Assembly: GCA_033811195.1 (NCBI GenBank)
Contig: JAPXOZ010000002.1
Coordinates: 89,248-153,247, forward strand
DNA length: 64,000 nt
Reading direction: 5' to 3'
Origin: Cacconaster sp033811195
GTDB lineage: Bacteria > Bacteroidota > Bacteroidia > Bacteroidales > UBA932
The notes below the pieces were generated by a model. That model was not told the DNA's origin. It saw only the letters and a program-made list of their open reading frames with translations, and searched no databases. Positions 7,578 to 17,072 of this stretch are shown in pieces (position 1 is the stretch's first letter; each line of letters starts with the position of its first letter). The translations under genes were made by a program, and so were the position numbers.

Positions 7578-8195
7578 ATGAGTTATCTGGAATTTAGAGC
7601 GCAGCTATTTGATTTGGCATGCTTCAATATCCATCAGGTATATGCATGGCAACCCGATTTTGACCGGAATAACCTTACGCGCTGGGTGAAAAATGGCTAC
7701 CTTATCCGGCTGAGGCAGGGATATTATGCATTTTCTGAATATAAGGGCAAGCCTGATTATCCTCTCTATTTCGCCAATAGGATGTACCACCCCTCTTATT
7801 TAAGCCTCCACACGGCATTATCCTTCTACGGGATGATACCGGAAGCGGTGGTACAGATCACCAGTGTCTCATCGCTGAAAACAGCATTCTTCGCCAATGA
7901 TTTCGGCGAATACTCCTACAAAAATGTCAAGGCAAACCTGATGTTCGGATATGATTTAAAGCAAATGATTGGCAACCGTACCATACGATTTGCGACACCG
8001 GAGAAAGCGCTGCTGGATTTGCTCTACCTATATCCCTTCTATAACACTGAACAGGAGATGGAAGAGTTGCGTTTGGATGACTATTTTATGCATGAAAATT
8101 TGAATAAGGATTTACTGATGGAATACCGCGAAAAATTTCAAAGCAAGGCGCTTGACAATCGGATAGGGTTACTTTTTAAGGCTTATGATTTATGA
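7578..8195 (+). CDS. abiEi: AbiEi-like antitoxin, type IV toxin-antitoxin system
   Basis: The N-terminal ~60 residues form a winged-helix region (LTRWVKNGYLIRLRQGYYAF) typical of AbiEi antitoxins. The C-terminal part carries the AbiEi conserved stretch HTALSFYGMIPE (~75-86), FATPEKALLDLLYL (~138-151) and a helical end. AbiEi binds its promoter DNA and counteracts the AbiEii nucleotidyltransferase; in characterised lactococcal and streptococcal systems the pair gives phage abortive infection. The ATG at 7578 follows directly on the inverted repeat; the ATG at 7573 runs into a stop. Its stop overlaps the toxin start as ATGA, implying translational coupling. The function here is inferred from family and arrangement. 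Confidence 0.88.
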   Translation: MSYLEFRAQLFDLACFNIHQVYAWQPDFDRNNLTRWVKNGYLIRLRQGYYAFSEYKGKPDYPLYFANRMYHPSYLSLHTALSFYGMIPEAVVQITSVSSLKTAFFANDFGEYSYKNVKANLMFGYDLKQMIGNRTIRFATPEKALLDLLYLYPFYNTEQEMEELRLDDYFMHENLNKDLLMEYREKFQSKALDNRIGLLFKAYDL

Positions 8196-8974
8196 TACGG
8201 ATTGAACAAATCAGAAATTTTTTTCCGGCACAAATCCGTGGAGATTCGGGATTTGATAAATATATGCTGAAAGAGTATTTGCAATTGATGATTCTGGATT
8301 ATCTTTCATCTACTCCAAGCATCCGAAAGATGGCTTTTATCGGAGGAACGAACCTTCGTTTGGTCAAAGGAATAGATCGTTTTTCCGAAGATTTGGATTT
8401 CGATTGTAAGGAGTTCTCAAAAGCGGAATTTATTGAAATGACAAACGGAGTAATTCAATTTTTGGAACGTTCCGGCCTTCGTGTGGAGGTCAGGGAGAAA
8501 GAGAATCCTAAACTGACGGCATTTAGAAGGAATATTTATTTTCCCGAATTGTTGTTTGATTTGGGATTGAGCGGTCATAAGGAAGAACGTTTTTTGATGA
8601 AAATTGAAAGCCAGGATCAGGGAATCTCATACCCTCACGTTATGACGAATCTCAAAGGTTGCGGATTCTTTTTCCCCTTTCCCGTTCCTTCTGATGAGGT
8701 TTTATGCAGCATGAAGATAGCTGCCATGTTAACTCGTGCCAAAGGACGTGATTTTTACGACTTGATGTTTTTACTTCCGCAGTCAGAACCGGATTACGAC
8801 TTTCTTTCAAAACGGTGTGGAATACACAATTTGCAAGAGTTCAAACAAGCAACATCCGAGCTGCTCAAAACAATTGACTTGAATAAAAAGCAAAAAGATT
8901 TTGAACACTTGCTTTTCAACAAAACAAGTAGTGAGAAAATTTTGCGGTTTGAGGAATTTGTGGAGTCTTTATAG
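8192..8974 (+). CDS. abiEii: AbiEii-like nucleotidyltransferase toxin
   Basis: DUF1814/AbiEii family with a DNA polymerase beta-like nucleotidyltransferase fold. The motifs are visible in order: FIGGTNLRLVKG (~49-60), FSEDLDFD (64-71, the metal-binding DxD), and the C-terminal conserved SMKIAAMLTRAKGRDFYDL (~173-191) that includes the KGRDFYD signature. Some AbiEii relatives block translation by modifying tRNA 3' ends; others have different substrates. All key residues appear intact, so it should be active. The length (260 aa) is typical. It overlaps abiEi by 4 nt. A GT-rich repeat resumes right after its stop. Confidence 0.9.
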   Translation: MIRIEQIRNFFPAQIRGDSGFDKYMLKEYLQLMILDYLSSTPSIRKMAFIGGTNLRLVKGIDRFSEDLDFDCKEFSKAEFIEMTNGVIQFLERSGLRVEVREKENPKLTAFRRNIYFPELLFDLGLSGHKEERFLMKIESQDQGISYPHVMTNLKGCGFFFPFPVPSDEVLCSMKIAAMLTRAKGRDFYDLMFLLPQSEPDYDFLSKRCGIHNLQEFKQATSELLKTIDLNKKQKDFEHLLFNKTSSEKILRFEEFVESL

Positions 8975-9085
8975 GGGGTGCGGGATACGAGTTGCGAGGT
9001 TCGGGGTGCGAGTTGCGGAGTGCGGGTTAGTTCCGAGTTCTGAGTTTTGAGTATGGAGTTTCGAGAAAGTTTCTTAGTGTGTAGT
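8975..9085 (+). repeat. GT-rich intergenic repeat, copy C
   Basis: GGGGGTGCGGG and GCGAGGTTCGGGGTGCG words followed by GAGTTCTGAGTTTTGAG. 9016-9044 is identical to 7446-7474, giving a direct repeat around the AbiE cassette. The last part (GTGTAGTGTTTGG) resembles the start of copy B. Confidence 0.75.
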
Positions 9086-9129
9086 GTTTGGTTTGGATAA
9101 GGGAAAGAGTCCTGAATAATGGTGTCTGT

Positions 9130-9819
9130 ATGATGTCAAAAACATATATCCATCCGAGGCTTGGTGAGATTATTATAAGAAAAAGTCGGCTGTCGAGAAT
9201 AGTGAGGCTGGCTGTGCACCCGATAAATGGGATTTCGGTAACGGTGCCATGGCTCGTCAGCTATTCGAAGGCAATCGCTTTTGTTGAGGAGAAAGAGGAG
9301 TGGATAGCGGCAACGCTTCTAAAACAGAGCAAAAAGAGGAAGGAGGAGGCAGTCAGGATCACTCCTGACCAACCCCTTAAATTGATTACCGGAGAGATTA
9401 CATACGAGAGGCTCAAAAGAGCTTCAGCGGATGGTATTATATCGGAAGAGGCGATTGTAAAGGTAATCCGCGCTGAAGCCAAAAAATATCTTCCGCAACG
9501 AGTGGAACTGCTCGCTGCCAAATTTGGCTTTAAGCCCGGTAAAGTAACGGTAAGAAATAATCGTACAAACTGGGGCAGTTGCTCAAAAGCGGGAAATATC
9601 AGCCTCAACATTCACCTTATGCGGCTCACTCCGGAGCTTGCCGACTTCGTGATTATTCACGAATTGTGTCATTTGATTCATAAAAATCACGGACCCCAAT
9701 TTCACGTCCTGCTAAACTCTCTTTGCAACGGAAAAGAGCGTGAACTGAACAGAATGCTTAAAAAAGAGAGACCTCAGGTGCTATTCATGTTTCCTCCCAA
9801 ATCAACTCATAGTCTATGA
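9130..9819 (+). CDS. YgjP-like M48-type metallopeptidase domain protein
   Basis: DUF45/YgjP family, related to SprT and WLM zinc proteases. The zinc site is IIHELCHLIHKNHGPQFH near residues 173-190, with HExxH and a downstream His, preceded by the conserved NRTNWGSCS. Family members are cytoplasmic and their substrates are mostly unknown. The open frame extends upstream to a TTG at 9088 through repeat sequence, so the tandem ATG codons at 9130 and 9133 were preferred; that gives about 229 aa. The 3' end runs 35 nt into the convergent rnr gene, an unusually long tail-to-tail overlap. Confidence 0.85.
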   Translation: MMSKTYIHPRLGEIIIRKSRLSRIVRLAVHPINGISVTVPWLVSYSKAIAFVEEKEEWIAATLLKQSKKRKEEAVRITPDQPLKLITGEITYERLKRASADGIISEEAIVKVIRAEAKKYLPQRVELLAAKFGFKPGKVTVRNNRTNWGSCSKAGNISLNIHLMRLTPELADFVIIHELCHLIHKNHGPQFHVLLNSLCNGKERELNRMLKKERPQVLFMFPPKSTHSL

Positions 9820-11842
9820 GTTTTTGTTCGAGATTTGCGTGGAGGATTCGTACCTTGACTTTGTCTCCGAGGGTGAATTTTCGGCCGGAGGCCTTGGCGA
9901 CAATAAGGTATTTTTCCTCATCGAAGACCAGGTAATCCTTGGTAAATTCCCTCAATGAGACCATACCCTCAATCTTGGTAGGCTCGATTTCTACATACAT
10001 ACCCCATTCGGTGAGGCCGGAAACGGTACCTTCGAACTCCTGCCCGATCTTGTCCTGCAAAAATTCGACGAGTTTGAGCTTGATGCTGGCGCGCTCGGCA
10101 TCGGTAGCCAGTTGTTCCCTCTCGGAGCAATATTTACAATTCTCTTCGTAATAGGCTTTGTCCTGAGATTTGGCTCCGTTGAGATATTTTGTAAGTAAAC
10201 GGTGTACCATCATATCAGGATAGCGCCTGATGGGAGAGGTGAAATGTGTATAGAACTGGAATGCCAGACCATAGTGGCCGATATTGTCGGTGGAATAGAC
10301 GGCTCGGGACATAGAGCGCAGTGCCATCATCTCGATAGCATTCTCTTCAGGCTTATCTTTGATGCCGGTCATAAGCTTGTTGAGGCTTCTCGCGATGTTT
10401 TTAGGGTTGTCGGTATCGCCCAGAGTGTGACCGAAATTCTTTGCAAAGCGGCGCAGCTCCAGGAGTTTGTCAGGATTGGGGTTGTCGTGCACACGATAAA
10501 CAAAAGTGGGGTTTACCGATTTGCATTTTCTGGCCACCTGATGAGCCACATAGCGGTTTGCCAGCAACATAAATTCTTCGATAAGCCAGTTGCTCTCTAC
10601 GGATTCCTGACGGCATACATCCAGCGGTTTGCCCTCTTTATCCACGATTACCTTCATTTCCGGCCGTTCAAACTTGATGGCACCGTGTTCGAAGCGTTTC
10701 CTGCGGAGAATTGTGGCGATGGAGTGGAGTTTGAGTATCTCTTTGCAGAGAGGTCCGTGCATATCTTCGATGATCTCCTGTACCTGCTCGTAATCAAATC
10801 TGTGGTCGGAGTTGATGATGGTGCGTCCGAATTTGGCATCCAGCACCTTTGCGTTGTCGTCAATTTTAAAGATGACCGAGTAACAGAGTTTGTCCTCGTG
10901 CGGACGCAGTGAGCAGAGATTATTGGAGAGTTTTTCCGGGAGCATCGGTATGGTCCTGTCCACCAGATAGACGGAAGTGGCGCGGTTGAAGGCCTCTTTG
11001 TCCACCGGAGTATCGGGTGTCACGTAATGTGTAACATCCGCGATGTGAATTCCTACCTCCCAGATCCCTTTTTCCAGCTCTCTTATCGAGAGTGCATCGT
11101 CAAAGTCCTTGGCATCCGAAGGGTCGATGGTAAAGGTGGTGACGGGGCGATAGTCCCACCGTTTGGCGATCTCATCGGCGGTTATTACATCTGAGATGGC
11201 GTTGGCAGCACTCTCCACCTCCGGTTCGAAGCGGTAGGGGAGATTATATTGTGCAAGGATGGAGTGCATCTCGGTATCATTTTCTCCGGGGACTCCGAGT
11301 ACATCCACTATTTTGCCGAGAGGTTCGGGACTACGGCGTGGCCAGTCGGTCACCAGCACAGCTACCTTGATCCCTTTGGTTGCCTTGATGCCACCCATCT
11401 CCGGCAAGTCATCGAGGCTATCTACAGGGATACGGATATCGTAGGGCATGTTGCGACTCTCCACTATGGCCCAGACTTGCTTTCCGACTATGTGCAGCAC
11501 TCCGATATGGGGTTTGCGCGAACGCTCGATGATATACACTACTTCGCCTTCAATCCTGCGCACTCTTGGGTCTATATTTTTGGGAATGAGTATCTTGACG
11601 CGGTCCCCGTGCAGAGCACCGCGCATCTTACTGATGTGTATGAAAATATCATTTGGGATATCCGCTACTGTTACAAATCCGAATCCGTCTCTGGTGAGAT
11701 TGATTATGCCTTCAGCTTCAACTTTACTTTTGCTTCGCCTATCGGATGCCTTTACTGGATCCTGTATTTTTCTTGCGTTCTTTTTACCTCTTTTGGAAGA
11801 TTTCCTTTCGCTGAAATCATTTTTCTTTCTCTTTGTTGCCAT
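9785..11842 (-). CDS. rnr: Ribonuclease R (RNase II/R family 3'-5' exoribonuclease)
   Basis: Degrades structured RNA processively from the 3' end. From the start chosen here (685 aa) it has a Lys/Arg-rich N-terminus (~1-45), cold-shock/OB domains (~45-200), the RNB catalytic domain with IDPSDAKDFDDALS (~239-252, metal-binding Asp cluster), FTSPIRRYPDMMVH, and a C-terminal S1 domain (GTVSGLTEWGMYVEIE). The frame runs upstream to 12001, but that extension lies inside gpmI, is hydrophobic and unrelated; the ATG at 11842 with sequence MATKRKK fits the family. The promoter is divergent from gpmI. Confidence 0.95.
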   Translation of the reverse strand: MATKRKKNDFSERKSSKRGKKNARKIQDPVKASDRRSKSKVEAEGIINLTRDGFGFVTVADIPNDIFIHISKMRGALHGDRVKILIPKNIDPRVRRIEGEVVYIIERSRKPHIGVLHIVGKQVWAIVESRNMPYDIRIPVDSLDDLPEMGGIKATKGIKVAVLVTDWPRRSPEPLGKIVDVLGVPGENDTEMHSILAQYNLPYRFEPEVESAANAISDVITADEIAKRWDYRPVTTFTIDPSDAKDFDDALSIRELEKGIWEVGIHIADVTHYVTPDTPVDKEAFNRATSVYLVDRTIPMLPEKLSNNLCSLRPHEDKLCYSVIFKIDDNAKVLDAKFGRTIINSDHRFDYEQVQEIIEDMHGPLCKEILKLHSIATILRRKRFEHGAIKFERPEMKVIVDKEGKPLDVCRQESVESNWLIEEFMLLANRYVAHQVARKCKSVNPTFVYRVHDNPNPDKLLELRRFAKNFGHTLGDTDNPKNIARSLNKLMTGIKDKPEENAIEMMALRSMSRAVYSTDNIGHYGLAFQFYTHFTSPIRRYPDMMVHRLLTKYLNGAKSQDKAYYEENCKYCSEREQLATDAERASIKLKLVEFLQDKIGQEFEGTVSGLTEWGMYVEIEPTKIEGMVSLREFTKDYLVFDEEKYLIVAKASGRKFTLGDKVKVRILHANLEQKLIDYELIWEET

Positions 11843-11848
11843 AATTCG

Positions 11849-11895
11849 TAACTTTGTACATTCGTCCGATCGGACAAAATATTGTAACAAATTTA
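11849..11895. promoter_or_regulatory. Divergent rnr/gpmI promoter region with 12-bp palindrome
   Basis: The plus strand has TAACTTTG (11849-11856), about 58 nt before the gpmI start; the minus strand has TAAATTTG (11888-11895), about 46 nt before the rnr start. Between them GTCCGATCGGAC (11864-11875) is a perfect palindrome placed near the expected gpmI +1 site, an operator candidate. Neither -7 box has a good -33 TTTG. Confidence 0.5.
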
Positions 11896-11913
11896 GTAAA
11901 AATAGAATAGATA

Positions 11914-13437
11914 ATGAATAAAAAGGTACTCTTGATAATAATGGATGGCTGGGGAGAAGGAGGTCAAGATCAATCAAATGCAATATATAGTGCCGGAACA
12001 CCCGAAATTGATGCCTTGAAGGCGAAATATCCCTTTTCGCAGCTCAGTGCGAGCGGTGAGGATGTTGGGCTTCCCGAAGGGCAGATGGGCAATTCTGAGG
12101 TGGGACACCTCAATATCGGAGCCGGCCGCATTGTATATCAGGATTTGGTTAAAATTAATATCGCTTGTCGCGAACATGCTCTGATGTCCAACAAGGAGAT
12201 TGCGGCTGCATACGAATATGTAAAAAAATCGGGTAAACAGCTCCATTTCATGGGACTTTGCTCGCACGGCGGAGTGCATAGTTCTCTCAATCATCTTTAT
12301 GAATTCTTACGCGAAGCAGCCAATACCGGTCTGGAAAAGGTCTTCGTACACTGTTTTATGGATGGTCGTGATACCGACCCTCGAAGTGGAAAGGGCTATG
12401 TGGCCGAGTTGGAGGAGGTTCTTTCACGCACTACCGGCCGGATTGCCTCCGTAGTGGGTCGTTATTATGCCATGGATAGGGACAAGAGATGGGAGCGTAT
12501 CAAAGAGGCCTATGACCTTCTTGTCAGCGGCAAAGGTCGCAAAGCACTTTCAGCAGTGGATGCCATTGAGGAGTCTTACCAAGAAGAAGTTACAGATGAA
12601 TTTATAAAGCCAATATCCATTGTTGAGGAAAATGGTGCTCCAGTAGCTACATTACAGGAGAGAGATGCTGTCATCTTCTTTAATTTCAGAAATGATCGTG
12701 CCCGCGAAATGACATACGTCCTCACCCAGGCCGATATGCCCGAGGCTGGAATGCATACCATTCCTCTTTACTATTGCACCCTGACCCCCTATGATGACAA
12801 ATTTAAGGGACTACATATCCTTTTTGACAAGGAAAATGTGCCCGAGACTATTGGAGAGATAGTTTCTTCTCTCGGGAAGAGTCAGCTTCGCATTGCTGAA
12901 ACGGAAAAATATGCACATGTAACCTTTTTCTTCAACGGCGGGCGTGAAAAAGAGTTCGCAGGAGAAGATCGTATACTGATCAATTCCCCGAAAGTAGCAA
13001 CTTATGATCTAAAGCCTGAGATGAGTGCGCCGGAGGTAAAAGATGCTCTTGTAGCCGAACTTGCTAAGGGCAAACACGATATGGTAATACTCAACTTCGC
13101 TAATGGAGATATGGTGGGACATACCGGTGTCTATGATGCCATCCTGAAGGCGGTAAGGACTGTTGATACTTGTGTGGGTGAGGTTGTAAGAGCTGCACGA
13201 AAGGCCGGATACTCGGTTCTCATAACTTCAGATCACGGCAATGCCGACAATGCCCTCAATGAAGACGGCACTCCCAATACAGCCCACTCGCTTAATAAAG
13301 TGCCCTTTATAGTGGTTGATGATGATGTGAAAGAGGTCAGTGACGGTATACTGGCCGATATTGCTCCTACAATGCTCAAACTAATGGGCATTTCTCAGCC
13401 CGAAATTATGACAGGCCGCTCACTTATAAAGATATAA
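11914..13437 (+). CDS. gpmI: 2,3-bisphosphoglycerate-independent phosphoglycerate mutase
   Basis: Glycolytic and gluconeogenic enzyme interconverting 3- and 2-phosphoglycerate through a phosphoserine, with two Mn ions. It has the alkaline-phosphatase-superfamily start LLIIMDGWGEGG (5-16), the nucleophile motif GQMGNSEVGHLNIGAG (56-71, Ser61 or adjacent), CFMDGRDTDPRSG, and the metal-binding NFANGDMVGHTG and ITSDHGNADN near the C-terminus. The 507-aa length is normal. dnaE follows after 20 nt on the same strand and may be read through. Confidence 0.96.
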   Translation: MNKKVLLIIMDGWGEGGQDQSNAIYSAGTPEIDALKAKYPFSQLSASGEDVGLPEGQMGNSEVGHLNIGAGRIVYQDLVKINIACREHALMSNKEIAAAYEYVKKSGKQLHFMGLCSHGGVHSSLNHLYEFLREAANTGLEKVFVHCFMDGRDTDPRSGKGYVAELEEVLSRTTGRIASVVGRYYAMDRDKRWERIKEAYDLLVSGKGRKALSAVDAIEESYQEEVTDEFIKPISIVEENGAPVATLQERDAVIFFNFRNDRAREMTYVLTQADMPEAGMHTIPLYYCTLTPYDDKFKGLHILFDKENVPETIGEIVSSLGKSQLRIAETEKYAHVTFFFNGGREKEFAGEDRILINSPKVATYDLKPEMSAPEVKDALVAELAKGKHDMVILNFANGDMVGHTGVYDAILKAVRTVDTCVGEVVRAARKAGYSVLITSDHGNADNALNEDGTPNTAHSLNKVPFIVVDDDVKEVSDGILADIAPTMLKLMGISQPEIMTGRSLIKI

Positions 13438-13457
13438 ACTTATAGAAACCCTTTGTA

Positions 13458-16400
13458 ATGTCATTTGTCCACCTTCACGTTCACTCGCAATACTCCATTC
13501 TTGACGGAGCCTCTCCCATCAAGTCCCTTTTCCAAAAGGCGCACAAGTATGGACAGCCCGCCCTTGCACTAACCGATCATGGTTATATGTATGGTGTCAA
13601 GGAGTTCTTGAGGGTGGCAGCCGACTATCCCGATGTAAAGCCTATCGTCGGATGCGAGGTCTATGTGGCATTGGAGGACAGACATACCCGCCGCGGAAAA
13701 ATAGATCAGAAGGCTTACCACCTGATTCTTTTGGCTAAAAATATAACCGGATACCACAATCTGGTCAAACTCTGCTCTCTGGGCAATATAGAGGGATTTT
13801 ATTTTCATCCGAGAATAGATCGTGAACTGATCGAAAAATATCATGAAGGATTGATTTGCACTACTGCATGTCTTGGCGGAGAAGTACCCAGACGTATCAT
13901 GGAAGGAAATATGGAGGCTGCCGAAGAAGCCGTGCTTTGGTACAAATCCATTTTTGGCGAAGACTATTATCTAGAGGTCCAAAGCCATCCCACAGATCTA
14001 CCTCTTGCTCCGCAGGAAACATTTGAAAAGCAGCAGATTGTCAATGAAGCTCTCTATGAGTTGGCAAAAAAGCACGATATCAAGGTTATTGCTACCAACG
14101 ATGTCCATTTTGTCGACAAGGAAGATGGGCCTGCACATGATCGCCTTATTTGTCTTACATTCAATAACAATGTTGATGATCCTGACAGGCTTCGTTATAC
14201 CCAACAGGAGTATTTCAAAAGTAAAGAGGAGATGGCGGCTCTATTTCCAGACCATCCGGAGGTGTTGTCCAATACTCTTGAAATTGCCGACAAAGTCGAA
14301 CTCTATTCCATCGACTCAGATCCGATACTGCCTCATTTCCCAATACCGGAAGAATATAAAGATTCGAACGAATATCTGAGATACCTCACCTACAAAGGTG
14401 CTGAAATTCGTTATGGAAAAGAGATTCCTCAAAATATACGCGACAGGATTGATTTCGAACTTGAAACCATCCAAAAGATGGGATTTCCCGACTACTTCCT
14501 AATAGTACAGGATTTCATTGCTGCTGCGCGTAATATGGGTGTTTCCGTAGGTCCAGGACGAGGTTCGGCAGCGGGATCCGTAGTGGCATACTGTCTCAAG
14601 ATTACCAATATTGACCCTATCAAATATGATCTCCTGTTTGAGCGTTTTTTAAATCCTGACCGTATTTCGATGCCCGACATCGACATAGACTTTGACGACG
14701 AGGGACGTTCCAAGGTATTCGAATATGTAGAGAAGAAATATGGAAAAGACCATGTTGCCCATGTGGTTACATTTGGTACGATGGCAACTAAGAGTGCTAT
14801 AAGGGATGTTGCACGTATCGAACAGGTGCCTCTTCAAGAGGCGGATCGTCTGAGCAAACTTGTTCCCCGGTCCTTTGAAATAGATGCTTACGACAAAACT
14901 GAGTCAACGTCTCTGGTCAAGGTAGAAGTACCTCCGACTGTAAAACTTTGTGTGGAAAGAATACAGGACTTTAAAGATGCCCTTAATTCGGATGATAAAA
15001 AACTGAGCAATACGATTAAATATGCTCAACAGCTTGAAGGCAGTATTCGCCAGACCGGAGTTCACGCTTGTGCCCTTATTATAGGCCGCGAAGACCTGAC
15101 CAATATTATTCCCATAACAGTAGAGGAGGATAAGGAGAGTAAGGAGAAAATATGGGTTTCCCAGTATGAAGGCTCTTATATCGAGCAGGTGGGTATGCTC
15201 AAAATGGACTTTCTCGGTCTAAAGACTCTCTCCATTATTAAAGAGACGATGTCAAATATTGTTGAGAGCGGCCACGAGCCTTTTGATATCGAGGCTATTC
15301 CCATAGATGATCCCCTTACATACAAGCTTTTCAGTAAGGGCAACACCACAGCGGTTTTCCAGTTTGAGTCCGATGGTATGAAAAAATGGCTACGAGAACT
15401 CCATCCGACCCGCTTTGAGGATCTGATTGCGATGAATGCCCTCTATCGTCCCGGTCCAATGGAATATATCCCCGATTTTGTGGCTCGCAAACATGGAAAA
15501 CAGGAGATTACGTATGACCTGAAGGAGATGGAGGAACATCTGGAGGATACCTACGGAATTACGGTATACCAGGAACAAGTGATGCGTCTTTCCCAGGAGC
15601 TTGCCGGATTTTCTCCCGGTATGGCCGATACGTTACGTAAGGCTATGGGAAAAAAGCAGCTCAGCGTGATGGAGAAACTCAATGACCAGTTTATGGAGGG
15701 TGGTCTGGCCAAAGGTCACCCACAAGAGATTTTGGAAAAGATCTGGAAGGACTGGAAGAGTTTTGCAGAGTATGCATTCAATAAGTCACATGCCACCTGT
15801 TATGCCTGGGTGGGTTACCAGACAGGATATCTCAAAGCACACTATCCTGCACAGTTCCTTGCCGCCAACCTTAGCAAAAACCTCAATGACATTGAGGAAA
15901 TCACCAAGCTGATGGATGACTGCAAAAGGATGAAAATCGAAGTTCTCGGACCTGATATCAATGAGAGTCGTACTACATTTACCGTCAACAAAAAGGGCAA
16001 TATCCGTTTTGGGATGGCCGGTATTAAAGGAGTGGGAACCAATGTCATAGATGCAATTATCGAGGAAAGAGAGCGTGGAGGTGCATTTACCGATATTTTT
16101 GACTTTGTAGAAAGACTCCCTTCGGGTGTGGTCAATCGCAGGGTTATTGAGTGTCTCATCTATTCGGGCTCGTTTGACTCCTTTAGTGACATGCATCGTA
16201 CACAATATTTCCTTTTTAACAACAAAGATGAGTCATTTATTGACGCTCTGCTCAAGTATACCTACAAGTATCAGAGCGATACGGTGATGCAGGGAGGTCT
16301 CTTCGGGGATACCGAAGAGATGAAGCCGGTGCGTCCCGAAGTACCGCCTCTTCAGGAATATGATGAGATAGAGCTTCTGAAAAAGGAAAAAGAACTTGTG

Positions 16401-17072
16401 GGTATGTATATTTCTTCTCATCCGCTGGACAAATTCAGATTTGAATTTGATAATCTAGTGACGGTTGAGCTTAGCGAGGTGCGTAATATAGAGGACAATC
16501 TCTCAAGAGATCCTAAACTTCGCAACATTGAATTCACGGTAGGTGGTCTTGTGACGGATGTTCAGGTTAAATATACTCGCACCGGAAACCGCCCCTGGTG
16601 CACCTTCACCGTAGAGGATTTCAACGGTAGCCATACATTCTCCCTTTCGGGAAAGAGCTATGAGGCTTATATGCCGTATATGGTTGATCACACTGCCTTA
16701 CTGATCAGATGCGTAACGAAAGAACTTTTCAGAAAGGAGGATGTGGAGAATAGAAAGGCACCCGAATATCGTTTGTTCATCGCCAATATGACTCTCCTTT
16801 CCAACGCAAAAGAGCAATTTTTCAAAGAATTCCATATCTCAATGGATCTGGAGCAGGCAGATGCAGATTTTCGTAAAGCCTTGACAAAGAAATTGCGTGT
16901 TCATAAAGGGGAGACGCCTCTTTTTATCGATCTCTCATTTGATCATAACGGAGGAAAGGAGACGGTGTCGCTCTATTCAAACAAATTCAGAGTCTCCGTG
17001 GATGGAGAGCTTGTGGATTGGCTTTACGAACAGGGTCTGGATTGCCGTGCCGTCAAGAAGATGAATTGGTAA
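13458..17072 (+). CDS. dnaE: DNA polymerase III alpha subunit (replicative polymerase)
   Basis: Main chromosomal replicase of the C family. The 1204-residue protein starts with the PHP domain (FVHLHVHSQYSILDGAS, residues 3-19). The polymerase core has GPGRGSAAGS (~365-374) and the catalytic acidic motif MPDIDIDFDDEGR (~404-416), then the thumb/fingers with GIKGVGTN helix-hairpin-helix elements (~855) and a C-terminal OB fold (~1010-1080). It follows gpmI closely and its last 20 nt overlap the end of the convergent btuD. Confidence 0.96.
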   Translation: MSFVHLHVHSQYSILDGASPIKSLFQKAHKYGQPALALTDHGYMYGVKEFLRVAADYPDVKPIVGCEVYVALEDRHTRRGKIDQKAYHLILLAKNITGYHNLVKLCSLGNIEGFYFHPRIDRELIEKYHEGLICTTACLGGEVPRRIMEGNMEAAEEAVLWYKSIFGEDYYLEVQSHPTDLPLAPQETFEKQQIVNEALYELAKKHDIKVIATNDVHFVDKEDGPAHDRLICLTFNNNVDDPDRLRYTQQEYFKSKEEMAALFPDHPEVLSNTLEIADKVELYSIDSDPILPHFPIPEEYKDSNEYLRYLTYKGAEIRYGKEIPQNIRDRIDFELETIQKMGFPDYFLIVQDFIAAARNMGVSVGPGRGSAAGSVVAYCLKITNIDPIKYDLLFERFLNPDRISMPDIDIDFDDEGRSKVFEYVEKKYGKDHVAHVVTFGTMATKSAIRDVARIEQVPLQEADRLSKLVPRSFEIDAYDKTESTSLVKVEVPPTVKLCVERIQDFKDALNSDDKKLSNTIKYAQQLEGSIRQTGVHACALIIGREDLTNIIPITVEEDKESKEKIWVSQYEGSYIEQVGMLKMDFLGLKTLSIIKETMSNIVESGHEPFDIEAIPIDDPLTYKLFSKGNTTAVFQFESDGMKKWLRELHPTRFEDLIAMNALYRPGPMEYIPDFVARKHGKQEITYDLKEMEEHLEDTYGITVYQEQVMRLSQELAGFSPGMADTLRKAMGKKQLSVMEKLNDQFMEGGLAKGHPQEILEKIWKDWKSFAEYAFNKSHATCYAWVGYQTGYLKAHYPAQFLAANLSKNLNDIEEITKLMDDCKRMKIEVLGPDINESRTTFTVNKKGNIRFGMAGIKGVGTNVIDAIIEERERGGAFTDIFDFVERLPSGVVNRRVIECLIYSGSFDSFSDMHRTQYFLFNNKDESFIDALLKYTYKYQSDTVMQGGLFGDTEEMKPVRPEVPPLQEYDEIELLKKEKELVGMYISSHPLDKFRFEFDNLVTVELSEVRNIEDNLSRDPKLRNIEFTVGGLVTDVQVKYTRTGNRPWCTFTVEDFNGSHTFSLSGKSYEAYMPYMVDHTALLIRCVTKELFRKEDVENRKAPEYRLFIANMTLLSNAKEQFFKEFHISMDLEQADADFRKALTKKLRVHKGETPLFIDLSFDHNGGKETVSLYSNKFRVSVDGELVDWLYEQGLDCRAVKKMNW

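Noticed and set aside
7446..9044. 29-nt direct repeats as integrase attachment sites
   Set aside because: No integrase, recombinase or tRNA is nearby, and related repeat text occurs at other loci, so att sites are unsupported. Recombination between repeats is enough to explain the layout.
10202..10912. 236-codon open frame on the plus strand
   Set aside because: It lies wholly antisense to rnr, has no homology pattern or start context, and rnr is clearly the real gene. The same applies to 11249-11851 and 11448-11921.
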